From: Ganoderma boninense
Taxonomy: Eukaryota > Basidiomycota > Agaricomycetes > Polyporales > Polyporaceae
Length of the DNA: 64,000 nt
NCBI GenBank assembly: GCA_002900995.3
Contig: CM035304.1
Location: 144,877 to 208,876 of the forward strand
Direction: 5' to 3'
A program made the translations under genes and the position numbers. This document shows positions 23,367 to 34,915 of the stretch, one piece after another (the stretch's first letter is position 1; each line of letters starts with the position of its first letter). The notes under the pieces were generated by a model. That model made no database searches. It worked only from the letters and a program-made list of their open reading frames with translations, and was not told the DNA's origin.

Positions 23367-25554
23367 ATGACCTTCTCTACGCTTCGTGCTCTGCACGCTG
23401 TCATCGGCGCCGCGATAGACGACATCGAGCGTGTCTACCGCGAGCGTTCGAAGGATAGTGGTCTGGAGTATCCTTCGCTCGACGAGCCCTACTACCACAC
23501 TGCACAACATACGCCGGAAGAGGAGCTCGCTGAAACGCTAAAGGGCGACCCGGCTGTGGCTGCTGCATCGAAGCGCGTCGTCGCGGCGTGTGGACAGTTG
23601 GCGACCACGGTCAACAAGCCTTGGTATGGGTTGATGGAGGATGTTCAACGGGTGCGCCGTCGCCATCTGCCTCAGAACGGTCCTCAGTCTCACCTATCGT
23701 GCGTTCTACTAGGGTCAATTCTCCTCTGCCATACGCTTCCTCGAAACCGCGAACATAGTCGAGATTCTGCGCGCGGCCGGTCCCAAGGGATTACACGTCC
23801 AGGAGATCCACCGCCAGATCTTCGAGCTTCGTACGAACCTGAAGACTGCTGCTCCTGAAGATACAGCATCGTTTACCCCTGCCAACCTGAGTGAGTTCCC
23901 CCCCAACCCTCCAGTGTGCTGTGGCTGGCGGATTCACGTGCGACAGGCCATATCCTCCGTCTGCTCGCGACGGGCCACTACCTGCGCGAGGTGGCGCCCG
24001 ACGTCTTCGCGAACAACCGCGCGTCCTCGTACATCGATACCGGCAAATCCGTCGCCCAGCTTCGCGAAGCGTGAGTCGTCTTCTTCCATGTATCCTGACC
24101 CCCATTTGGCGCTACACTCACACACACACACCGCGACCCGTGCAGCCCAGAGAAGAAGTACAACGACACCGACGGCGTAGCCGCCTTCGTGGCCATGACG
24201 TACGTCGACCCGCCACGCGCCTCCTAGCGCTCTACGCTCTCTGTACGTGCGAATCCTGAACTCCTACCATCCACAGCGGAGACGAGTGCCTCAAGTTCAT
24301 CTCCTGCCTGACCGAATGGGCGCTGCCCGAGAAGCGCGCGATCGCGCGCACCGACGCGAACTTTGATTACCGCGCGCCACCACCCGAGCTTGCCGCCACG
24401 TCGCCGCCGCTGACGGCGGCGCGCGAAGGGGGCGCGATACGTCGCGCCGTTCAACCTCGCGTTCAACACGCAGCTGGGGTACTTCCCGTGGCTCGAGCTG
24501 CCCGAGAACGAGGGCCGGTTCACGCGCTTCGGGCACGCGATGACCGGCACGCGCCAGTGGGAGATCAAGGACCAGATCCTCCAAGGTGCGCCCCTTCTAT
24601 CTCTAGTTCTGTGCATATGTGCGTAGAGTTCCAACGTAGTGGATATTGGTCAGGGTTCTCGTGGGGCGAGCTGCCGCAGGGCGCAGTGCTGATCGACGTG
24701 GGCGGGGGCATCGGCGCGCAGTCCATCCTCGTCGCCCAGGCGCACCCGCACGTCCACGTCGTCGTCGAGGACCGAGAGCAGGTCGTCGCCACCGCCGTCT
24801 CCGTGCGTCCCCCTGTTATATGAGTCGCCTTGTCATTCGCTCACTCCAACGTCCTGTGGCGTCGGAATAGGCCTGGGGCCCACAGTACGCCGACCTGTTC
24901 GCGTCGGGCCGCATGTCGTGGCGCACGCGCGACTTCTTCGAGGCCTGGCCGGCTCTCACCCTCCCCGCGCTCGGCCCTGTCGCCGCGCCCGCGGTGTTCC
25001 TCCTCCGGCTCGTCATGCATGACTGGAAGGACGAGGACTGCAAGAGGTACGCCTTCGCCCTGCACCTTCCCTTTCTCCTCCCGCACGGCACGCCGGCGGA
25101 TCGCTCACATCGCGCCACCTCATTGTCCGCCCCACAGAATCCTCACGCGCCTGCGTGCTGCCGCAGGCCCGGACACGAAGCTCCTCATCGGAGACATGCT
25201 TCTGCCGAACGCTTGTGCGGACGAGGCGGCGTACGAAGGCGCGGATGGCTCCGCGGTGACGTTCCCGTTCGTGACCAAGGACTCGCCGCTCCTGCCGAAC
25301 CTCGGCGTCGCGAACCTCCACGGGTATTTGATTGACATCATGGTGTGTCTGCTTTCACAGTGACGCTATTTGTAATGCGGCGGGAAATGCTAATGCGTGC
25401 GCTCGGAATGTGTAGATGATGGGGATGTTCGACGCGAAGGAGCGCACGGTGGACGAGATGACGGCGCTGACGCTGTCCGCGGGGATGGAAGATCGTCGAG
25501 ATCAGAAGGACGCCGGGCTCGATGTGGGCATACACGACCGCCGTGCCGGTGTAG
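23367..25554 (+). CDS. SAM-dependent O-methyltransferase A, two frameshifts
   Basis: A COMT-type O-methyltransferase (Methyltransf_2 family) that would methylate a hydroxyl of a small metabolite. The ATG at 23367 (MTFSTLRALHAVIGAAIDDI) opens the N-terminal helical dimerisation region. The catalytic half has FNLAFNTQLGYFPWLELPEN, the SAM loop VLIDVGGGIGAQS, WGPQYADLF, MSWRTRDFFEAW, the HDW motif in LVMHDWKDEDCKR (general base His), LLIGDMLLPN and FPFVTKDSPLLPNLG. Many short introns are shared with paralogues B and C. Two breaks occur: GGGGG at about 24430 needs one G fewer to read into YVAPFNLAF, and an extra base at about 25485 (GCGGGGATGG) separates the last 23 codons (KIVEIRRTPGSMWAYTTAVPV) ending at the TAG 25552-25554. 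Confidence 0.8.
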
Positions 25555-25976
25555 GTGTAAGTGGAAGTGCAGTGGAAACTTTGCGCAGGGTTGTGCTTGG
25601 TTTTTGATTGTAAGCTGAATGTGTGAGTGCTGTCCACGCGGTCGACGTTCGAGCTTCCCCGCATCTGGGTCCCCCTTGCTGACCATCTTCGCGACTTCCA
25701 GAACTCCACATGATATTGTACAAGTAGACCAAGAACTGAAGGAAGCATAAGGTGTAGTACTACCCCATGATACAACCAGATTTCAAGTTTCAGTTTCGCC
25801 TCGACTTTCGGTTGGGACCGACCAGCTCGCTTCTCCTTCGCCGGGGAAACACGTGTATGGGTTCCCTCCGTACCGCAGGAGACCCTGGAGGTCCCTCAAG
25901 GGAGCGCATGCGTCTATCCCGCTGCATACCCCATCTCACATCAGTACCCTCGGAGTCATCAACTTGGGGAAAGGGA

Positions 25977-26347
25977 TCAAGAGATCGACGTACACGTCCC
26001 GCACTCGCTCTCCTCGAACGCGAGGACGGCGGTGATGTCGTCGTCGGTGCAGTTCGACAGGAGGCACGTCGCGACAGCGTCGTGGAACGCCGTGCTCGCG
26101 CACAGGCACGTCGTGTCCGTGCTGTTTCAGCACCCGACAACAATGACGGCAACAACAACGATGGTCAGAATAACGATAACAATAACGGCGAGCAGCACGA
26201 GGGAAAGTCGGGGACGTACATCGAGCAGCCGCTGACGGGGATGGAGGTGGCGAGGCAGTTGATCGCGCACGCCGAGAGGCCGCCGAGCTGGGCGGACGCG
26301 GAGCCGAGGACGGCGGCGAGTGCTAGGGTGAGGGGGGCGAATTTCAT
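25977..26347 (-). CDS. small secreted CFEM-domain protein
   Basis: The ATG at 26347 starts a clear signal peptide (MKFAPLTLALAAVLGSASA, cleavage likely before QLGG). The mature part has the CFEM cysteine order: LSACAINC, GC, then after one intron (donor GTACGT near 26219, acceptor CTGAAACAG near 26119) TTCLCAS, TCLLSNC and EC, followed by CTSIS and a stop at 25977. All eight CFEM cysteines plus one extra are visible in under 90 residues. CFEM proteins act at the fungal surface, in haem or iron capture, adhesion or host interaction. No GPI-type tail is visible, so it is probably free in the wall or medium. The intron contains a TTGTTATTG-like low-complexity run. Confidence 0.8.
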
Positions 26348-26420
26348 GGCGGTGTGTTGAGAGATGTGCAGGTGAGTGGGCGAGTATGAACTGGCGAGAG
26401 GAGGGCAGGTCGACTGCGAC

Positions 26421-26427
26421 TTTTATA
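26421..26427 (-). promoter_or_regulatory. TATA box of the CFEM gene
   Basis: TATAAAA on the minus strand about 75 nt upstream of the ATG at 26347. Confidence 0.5.
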
Positions 26428-27528
26428 CCTGCAGGATGGGGCACCGTACAGCCGACACCAGCAGGCTTGTGAGGCGTCATAGCCATGGAGTGTAGATGCG
26501 AAAACAAGCTTGAACACGCGACGAACCAACGACCTCGCATGCCTTCTCGAACATCAGACAGCATCCACGTCGGCAGGTGGTAGTAGATGCTTTTCGGTGG
26601 TGGTCGCACGACATGTGGTGGATGGCATGACACTTGACCAAAACCACAGGTGAGCATGATTTTTTTCTGAATTCCGGGGCTGAACATCCCGGTCGCGGAC
26701 GCATTGTTCAGTAGAGGTGGATGGCCCAGCGCTTTCGGTTCCTAGTCGGGCGCATTTGATGGTGAATCCCATGCCGGTGCGACGACTGTATTCACTCACG
26801 TCCTCCTGACAGGTCGCGGGCCAGTCACAGGGGACCTTGGACGTGGAAAACACTCCTCTCGCTTGGATCGATTGCCCTGGACCAGCAGGCCTATGTACCA
26901 CGGTCATCGGGTTTGATTCTTGTCTTTGAAACTGCGGCCGCGAGCTCACACTTATGGGCTGCAAATGATGTCATGCGCCTCGGAAGAATCCTCGCAGGTC
27001 GCGGCCACCGTATCCTACAAGCGGTGAATGTCGAATCACAAAGAGTCATGCGCCAGGACACATGATTCAAGAAGCACATGCATCAAACCTGAAACAAGGG
27101 ACGTGGTTCGCTTCTTGGTAACTCAGCGACTCCGGATGGTGGTTCAAACCGGAACACTATCCTCCTTCAGACGAGGTCAGTAAATAACGCCGCCATTCAA
27201 CAGGACGTTCTGCCTCTCACAGCGTATTTCTATACAGGAGAATTGGTTGCCGATGAGAGCTACCTGACGGGAAGACCGTGCATTTGACCGCAGAGCGACG
27301 CACTGAGGCACGATGCGGCATCGCAATCATCTTACCCTCAAGCAGCCCACCCATTCAACAACAATCGGGAGATCTACATGAACATCGAAACGCATCGTTC
27401 CAATGGAAGAACAACACGGCCCGTGCCCGACAGCATGGCGATGAGAGTGGAACAGGTCACCCGGCTTCGCGCGGGGTACACCATCGTACCCCACGCCCCA
27501 CACCCCGCATGAGTTGCTTCGACGACCG
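26428..27528. other. intergenic, nothing recognised
   Basis: About 1.1 kb upstream of the CFEM gene and downstream of F6, without a supported gene or repeat. Confidence 0.45.
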
Positions 27529-29265
27529 CTACCCCCACCCCAGCAGCTCGTTCAGCATCTCCGGGATGCTCTCGAATCCGCCCACATCCCTTCCCTCGAC
27601 CAGCATCTCCGCTCTAGCAACCACGAGACTCCGCAGGTCCGCCAACAAGCCCTCCTCCAGTGCTCGCACGATGTCCATGCCCCATCCGAGTCCCGCGACC
27701 CCGTCCGAGTCACCCAACCCGGCGACCCACGGAAGGTCGACGTGGGCCTCGCAGCCCCTCAGCATGAACTCCGCCTCGGACCCGCGCACGCTGCCCACGG
27801 CGCGCGCGAGCATCGCACACGCGTAGCACGACACGTACGAGGTCGCGATGTACGGGTACGCGTGGACCCCATGGGCGGGGTCGACCAGGTACTGCAACAG
27901 CCCAGCCTCGCAGTGGCTCGTGCCTATCCCGAGTCGCCGTCGATCGAGGTCCAGGGGCATCGCGTGTGCGAGGACATAGCGGTGCTCCTCGGCCCCGTCG
28001 GGCGTCCTCGACGTCCGGCGCACGAGGCCGTACGGGGCGTTGAGCAGGATCTCGCCGACGATCTGCGAATACGGCCACTCCACGGTGTCGGGCGGGCGGT
28101 CGAGGAACGGGGCCTCCTCCCATGCGATGCCGCGCAGCCACTCTTGCAGTAGCGGTGTATCGATGGTCGCATCGAATGAGGACGCTGTGGGCGCTGGTGG
28201 AATCCATTCGATGTGCCACGGGAGCGCGAGCGCGCCTGCCGTGCTGCTCGACTTGGCTGTGTTGACGAGAGTGGTGACGAGGCGCGAGAGGAAGCTCGCC
28301 TGCTCGACGACCTCGACCGTCTCGCGATCTTCACAATTTCCGTCCAACGCAGAGTCAATAATCGTCAGTCTCCCTCCTCGCTCACGATCCTGCGAAAAAC
28401 CAGTCACTTACCGATTCCGTTCAGGAACACACGAAACCCTCGTCTCTCAGCGCCCGCGCCACGAAGCGTCCCGCGACATGCAGAGCGACGAAGTGCCGCT
28501 CGTCGTTGATGTCCCTCGCGTCCTCGACGTCCGTCAACTGGAGCAGCGCTTCGAGGTGCTCGCACATCTCTCCAGTGCCTCCGCGTGCGCGTCGCGCTCC
28601 GTGCGCATGGTTGCAAGGCCCACGACGGCCATCGTCGTCGTGCAGCTCTCGAACTTGCGGAGGAGGACCCCTAGGGGGAGCGCGCGCAGGCGCGTGCGCA
28701 GCGCGCCGTAGCACGCGCGGAAGACCGCGACTGTCAGCTGCGTGTGCGGGAGGCTCATCACTTCCGCGTCGTCCGCGTCTTCTGTCTCTGGCTTGGGCGA
28801 TTTCGCCGAGGATAGAGCGCGGCCGCGCGCGATGTCTCGCACGAGGCCGAGCCACGTCTCGACCTCGGCGCGCAGCTCTAGGCTGGGAGCTGGCGCTGGC
28901 GCTGCGGTGGCGAGCCTGGCGGGGCTGGTGGTCGTTGCGGAGATGTAGAGGCCGACACGGTTTGGGGTCGCTTCGAGCGCGACGGCCGCTGCGGGGCAAT
29001 GTGGGTGGAAGGCGATGAGCGATGCGAGGGCGTCGAGCAGTTTTCGCTGAGGAATGCGCTGCGTGGTGGAAGATGGGCAGACGGAGGATGGTGTGTGGCG
29101 GGATAGGTGCGGCAGGACGTCCAGCACATCCCCTGGATAGGAATGCGTGAGGGTAGCCAGAGCGACAAGCAGCGCGTTTATCTTCGGCAAAGCGTTGATC
29201 TCTCCTGGTTCCGGGGGCTCGTTTATGAAGGGAGGGAAGGGGTGGTCTATGTTGCAGCGGGCCAT
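27529..29265 (-). CDS. F-family paralogue F6, divergent, full HxE/CxxC signature, frameshifted
   Basis: The most diverged family member. The ATG at 29265 (MARCNIDHPFPPFINEPPEP) leads into a recognisable family N-terminus (LLDALASLIAFHPHCPAAAVAL, VGLYIS). Exon 1 breaks at about 28578, where GAGAGATG has one extra GA before MCEHLEALLQLTDVED, and again near 28437, where one G is missing before FRVFLNGIG. A donor GTAAGT and acceptor TTTCGCAG join to a long open exon 2. This holds SHCEAGLLQYLVD and YPYIATSYVSCYACAMLARA, i.e. an H-x-E followed at about 30 residues by C-x-x-C, the complete zinc-ligand pattern of an OTT_1508-like deaminase domain. The stop is at 27529. Whether the exon 1 breaks are real or consensus errors decides if this is a working gene. 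Confidence 0.65.
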
Positions 29266-31976
29266 GGAGGGGTAGGTATTACTGGGGCGTTTCGCGGTAG
29301 AGAAATGACTGTTTGACTGCGCTACTGCAGAGAAGGACTTTGTGGGTCACCGGGAATGTCAGTTCTACCTGAGAATGCGAGAGACCCGGTATGCACCACG
29401 CGCCTGGGCTGAACTCAAAGCCAGTCAGCCTCCTTTACATTCGACAAACATAATATAGTGCGCTCGGGAGACTCAACTTGTTGAAGAGGGCGCCCTCGCC
29501 ATGTTTCGAAGTACATTTCCTCGGACTAATCAGCAAATCGTCCGATTCACTTGGCAGCTTGACAGCGCTTGGTCCCACTTGACAGACCTGGTCCAGATAA
29601 TTCAAGTCGCTCCAAGTCACTCTGGATTTCTCTGGTTCAGGAGGTTCCCTTCTAGTCCAGAGCAATATTAAGTGTTTTGAAGGGTAGCTAAGTGCGTACC
29701 AGTGGAAAGATACGGTATGGAATTACTACTCATCCATCGCCGCGCACTCCGTGAAACCATCCAAATACTACAGTAAACACGTAACTAAAACATACAATGG
29801 ATGTCAGTGGTAGGTTTCATTCGCAACATAATAATCAAACGTGCGTACCATGGTACCGTTCCGGTGCCGATGACCAACCTGCCATCGCAGTTCATAGTAG
29901 ACTAGTAAAAAGTGGAAGGGATGATGTTAGTATCCGCACTCACCTCACCAGATGATCACATGCTCGGGCTGTCCATTGAATCTTGTACGCAGTTGAAAGC
30001 CCGTCTGACGAGGCCTCTAGTCTGAATTGGATATGACGAGAATTCGTGGATGTGAGGGATGCATTACCATATCTGAGACACCATGAAGCAACATTTGGAT
30101 GCTGCCGAAGGAATAACTTACATTGAACTGTATGGTCTGCACCTACCTCCCGAGCTCTGCCAGGTCAAAGATCAAAATAGTCTCTTACCTTCTCTCACCG
30201 TCACTCATATGCTCCCGTAAGGAAGATCCTGTTGAGACTTGACCTTGGCACTGCTTTCGATACGCCTGAGCTGCGACCCAAACCATGACGCGAACTCCGA
30301 AAGACCGTGATGGCGGGGAGGAGAGGGGGAATGGTTGACCACCACGAAAGATTCGGAACAGGGCAGAGGACGGAGGATAGAGGGCAGGAGGAAGATGGAG
30401 CGGGCAAGTCGTCAGACTGGGAACTCGGAGGCAGAGGTGAGTGGGGGGAGGGAAGAACGCCAGCACCGTGACTGGCACTAAGGGTGTGGTCGTCAATAGT
30501 GCACTTGCATGTATCTCTAACCGTAGCTCCAAGCCTTGAGTCACGAAAATTATCTGGGTAAGAAAAATTCTTCTACGACATGTAGTATGTGACGACTTAC
30601 AAGGAGCAAGTTCAACTTGAAGGTTACGCCGCTGCACTTTAGCCTGCGGTGCAGGTCCTTGCTCCAGCGCTTGCTTCACAGCCCATGTAGTGCGGAGTAC
30701 GAACGTATAAGCGGAGAATGCGGCGTTTCCCGAGACCACCCAAGTCCTGGCCTTCATTCGAACTCCGAACCAATGGAAGGTGCCGAGAGATCCCGGTGCA
30801 GGTTGTCTTCCTCCACCTCTGCGTTTTCCTCGCACCTTTCCCTGCTCGGTCATTCACCCCCTGAAAGCTACGGGTATAAAGTGAGTACTTGGATTGTTAA
30901 AAATGAAAGAAAAAGTTGAGGAGGTATATGGAACTCGCCGAATTCATCTCGGGTCTCCAGTTATACATAGGCATCTTCTCCCACTTGGAGGTTCAACGTA
31001 AACGGTAAGTATTACTGACAGTCCTTCCAAGTATCCATTCCGAGTTTATACGTTCCCGCATATATTCCAAAGCTCCCTAATGAGTTATGATGAATCAGGA
31101 AATCTCGTTTATCAACGGGCAATGTAACAACCACATCGACGATTCCATGGTGCACGGATCCGACCACGGCCGGACTTCTTGCCTTTGTCCTATCTGGTGG
31201 CGAATGGTGCCGTCTACGTTGTGAACAACTTCGGTGGGTCGCAAGCTCCATCCATAGAAGGGATTGTGGAAGAGGTTGTGAGCGCATGAGACCTGCAGAG
31301 TCGTGGAGAATGGGGGACGATAGGCGGCGGTCTCGTGCGGCGATTCTTCGCTTCTGATGCTCCAGCTCTGACGGGGAGACTAACCCTCATTGGCGGCTCA
31401 AAAGCTCGGAGACTATCAGGTGTTTCGAAATTGACTAGATTTTTTTCTTAGCACTTGCGCCCGGGCCTCCGGTCTCAGTTCAAGGAGACTTCGACTCGAT
31501 GAACAGCTCCAGTTCGTGCCGATCGTCCAGCGAGATCCATTTCGCCTCCGGGAATTAGAATACACACAACGGGTCGTTGAAACGCATTGAAACAGGGACA
31601 TCGGGTACCTCGGCCCCATTTTACCTCCATCAACGGGAAGGAGGCACGGGTATGTCTGTAGTCGTGGAGGTACAATGGTTCACAGGTCGCCGCATCCTGG
31701 GAATTCCGAATTCTTATTGACGCATCGCGGCGTCAGCTAGTCACCTGAAAAGTACGTCGTTCAGCTCGCTCCAACGCTATGCATTGGAAGGCGGCTGTTG
31801 TTCAAGAAGCACCCGTTCCTCCCTCGTACATGGAGGCTTATCAGACCACAAGGCGTCCAAAAGCAGTCACACCATCACCCCCCCTCCCGCACTGTATCCC
31901 CTCTTGCGCCCATACGTCTTTCCCCTGCTCTCTTGTAGGCACTACCCGCCCCACAACGGTGCCGCGTGTGACACCC
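29266..31976. other. 2.7 kb region, no firmly supported gene
   Basis: Minus-strand exon-like pieces occur at 30201-30860, with a good intron (GTAAGT near 30600, acceptor TTCTTACCCAG near 30553), but the deduced protein is low-complexity and matches nothing I know. Another minus-strand piece near 31475-31620 reads PDVPVSMRFNDPLCVF, then a stop, then FPEAKWISLDDRHELELF, which looks like the eroded end of an unknown gene. AT-rich sequence at 29400-30190 holds nothing I can name. Confidence 0.35.
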
Positions 31977-31982
31977 TATAAA
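31977..31982 (+). promoter_or_regulatory. TATA box of O-methyltransferase B
   Basis: TATAAA 54 nt upstream of the ATG at 32031. Confidence 0.55.
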
Positions 31983-32030
31983 GCTGCTCAGGATGAATCC
32001 CTCGTCACACAGCATCCAGGACGGCCCAGC

Positions 32031-34272
32031 ATGACCTTCGCCACCCTCCGAGCCCTACATGCTGTCATAGGCACCGCGATAGACGACATCGAACTAGTCT
32101 ACCGCGAGCGTGGTGAGGGCAGCCCTGTGGAGTTTCCCTCTCTCGACGAGCCCTACTACCACACCGCGCAACACACTGCAGACGAGGAGCTCGCCGAGGC
32201 ACTCAAGGACGATCCGGCTGTGGTCACCGCGTCGATGCGCGTCGTCGCAGCGTGTGCGCAACTTTCTACTACCGTCAACAAGCCGTGGCTATGCCTGATG
32301 GAGGACATGCTGTGGGTGCGTACCGAACTACATCGCGCGAGATATGTCGTCATCGCTTAACACGCCCACCTTCCTACTTGCAAAGGCAGGATTTTCACAT
32401 GCCCTCCGCTTCCTCGAATCCGCCAACATCGTAGAGATCTTGCGCGAGGCTGGTCCCGCGGGGCTGCATGTTCGGGACATCCACCGCTTGGTCCTCGAGC
32501 TGCGCACGAACGTAAAGGGTGCGGCCCCCGCAGACACGGCCCCGTTGACCCCCGCACACCTCAGTGAGTTCGCGTTCACCACTCAACTGTATTATGCATA
32601 AGTGTGGTGGGATTGAGCTCACTATGTCCATCAGGCCATATTCTTCGTCTGCTTGCAACGGGCCACTACCTGCGCGAGGTGACGCCTGACGTCTTCGCGA
32701 ACAACCGCGCATCTTCGTACATCGACACCGGCAAGACCGTAGCTCAGCTCCGCGAAGCGTGAGTCAGAGTCTCCGTCGCCTTGCTAGTTTTTGGTTTCAT
32801 TCCCAATACTTACGTCGACGCTGACAGGCGCGAGAAGAAGTACAGCGACGCGGACGGGGTCGCTGCCTATGTCAGCGTAATGTACGTCGATCTTCATCAT
32901 GACTGGCTGGTGCTAATCCTCTCAGGTCCTGGGCTACACCCGGTTGTCTATGATCGATCGGAATTGGACTTCGGCCCACAGCGGCAGCGAGCTGCTCAAG
33001 TCCATCTCCTGCCTGACGGAATGGTCCCTGCCCGGCGAGCTACAGCCTGCCCCTGGTCCTCCGAGCTCTGTGGCCCATAGCCATAACCTTGCCACCCCGT
33101 TTAACCTCGCGTTCGATACGTCCCTCGCATTCTTCTCGTGGCTCGAGCTGCCGGGGAACGAGGACAGGCTCGTTCGTTTCGGGCAAGGCATGACCGGCAC
33201 GCGCCAGTTCGAGACCGAGGGCGAGATCCTCCGAGGTGCGGGCTTCAGGCGTGCCTGCACGAGCAGTGGTAGTAGTACTGATGTCGACCATGACAATGCC
33301 CCAGCGTTCCCGTGGGACGCGCTCCCGCAAGGCGCGGTGCTGGTGGACGTGGGAGGGGGGATCGGCGCGCAGAGCATCGTTGTCGCGAACGCGCACCCGC
33401 ACATCCGTGTCGTCGTCGAAGACACGGAGCAGGTCGTCTCCACCGCTATGTCTGTACGTTCCCTCTCCTCACCATCTTTTCTGCTTCAAGATGAGCTGAC
33501 TGCCGTGGTGGAGCAGTCTTGGGGCCCGCAATACGAGCACCTGTTTGCGTCTGGGCGCATGTCCTGGCGGGTGCGCGACTTCTTCGAGGCCTGGGAGCCC
33601 CTCACATCAGTCCCTGCGGTCCAAGAACCCGGTCCGGCCGCCGATGCAAGGGACTCGCCGGATGTGTTCTTAATTCGGTCGATCCTGCACGATTGGAAGG
33701 ACGAAGACTGTAAGAGGCAAGTCCCTGTGCCCTCCCCCACTACATAATCTTATCTGCTCCTCCTCTAACCTACTCCCTTACCCCGAACGCCGCTGAAATA
33801 CGAACTCATTCGTCCACGGATATACGCACGTAGGATACTCACCCGGCTGCGAGCCGCAGCGGGAACGCACACGAAGCTCGTCGTCGGCGAGATGCTCCTT
33901 CAACACGCGTGCGCCGACGATGCCTCGTACGCAGACGCCTCGTACGCAACCGCCACCGGCCCAGCAGGGTCGACGTTCCCATTCGTCGCCAAGGACTCGC
34001 CGCTGCTGCCCAACCTCGGCGTCGCGAACATCCTCGGATATCTCCAAGATATGGTGGTGCGTGTGCCCCTCAGTGACTCAGAACGGCCGGACGCTGAGAC
34101 TTGGATCCGTTTCCGCTTGCGGGCTGCTTACTAGATGCTGTGCATGTTCGACGCGAAGGAGCGCACGGCGGACGAGTTGGCGGCGCTGCTGCTTGCGGCG
34201 GGGTGGGAGATCGTGGAGACCAGGCGCACCCCAGGCTCAGTGTGGGGTTACATGACGGCCGTACCGGTGTAA
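32031..34272 (+). CDS. SAM-dependent O-methyltransferase B
   Basis: Paralogue of A and C with the same exon layout. The ATG at 32031 gives MTFATLRALHAVIGTAIDDI, then the dimerisation half, FSHALRFLESANIVEILREA, GHILRLLATGHYLREVTPDV, FNLAFDTSLAFFSWLELPGN, the SAM loop VLVDVGGGIGAQS, WGPQYEHLF, SILHDWKDEDCKR with the catalytic His, LVVGEMLLQHAC and the C-terminal WEIVETRRTPGSVWGYMTAV before the TAA at 34270-34272. Unlike A, no frame break is needed. The region between the conserved SCLTEWSLP and FNLAFD is shorter than in A and C. COMT-type enzymes methylate phenolic or other hydroxyls, and the substrate here is unknown. B and C are direct neighbours in the same orientation, 643 bp apart. Confidence 0.85.
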
Positions 34273-34867
34273 CGCAGGGCCGTGTATACCGTGACGTTGG
34301 ATATACTATGGCGTTGGATAGGTGAGTGCCACATGACTTGACGACTTCCGTGCGCTACCTTTGGCAGCCCTGCAGACCTGGTTCCTCTGACCGTATTCGT
34401 CTTCCGAACTTCCAGAGCACGATTGGACTGATATCAATGAACTCACAATGTGAGGTGGCGTGATAGACCTCGAGGACGTCTTCTGTGTTATCTCTCCGGA
34501 CGTCGATGACGCCGTCGGTGCTGGATGCCGCAAATTGGCCATCGTGTTTTCAAATATGGTGCGTAGCAAAGGTGACTGTCATAGCACTGACGAGGACCGT
34601 GCGGAGCGGATAGCGACTTGAGTACTCCAAGTTCCACTCTGAGTTCCACGCCGTCAGTGCTTGCTAACTGACTCCCAACGCTTACCCGATGCAGGCATTG
34701 GAAGGCTGCTTATTTCAACAAAGCTGACATGTCGTACAGAAATCGGACCTGGCGACCTTAGAACACCCGCATGATCACTGCTCCTCTATTCGCTGCTCGG
34801 TCAACGGTGCTGCATTGGTATGCTGGTGCTTCCTGTTATCTTACAGTACACGCCCGCATGCCGAGCG
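34273..34867. other. intergenic between O-methyltransferases B and C
   Basis: About 0.6 kb with no gene or repeat recognised apart from the promoter of C at its end. Confidence 0.5.
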
Positions 34868-34875
34868 TATATATA
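34868..34875 (+). promoter_or_regulatory. TATA box of O-methyltransferase C
   Basis: TATATATA 48 nt upstream of the ATG at 34916. Confidence 0.5.
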
Positions 34876-34915
34876 GAGGGATCCAGCATGATAGCCCCCT
34901 GGCACGAAAGACACC

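Noticed and set aside
30185..30860. 222-codon minus-strand frame
   Set aside because: Low-complexity Pro/Ser/Arg-rich translation without family resemblance. A good intron inside it argues that the long frame is not the real product.
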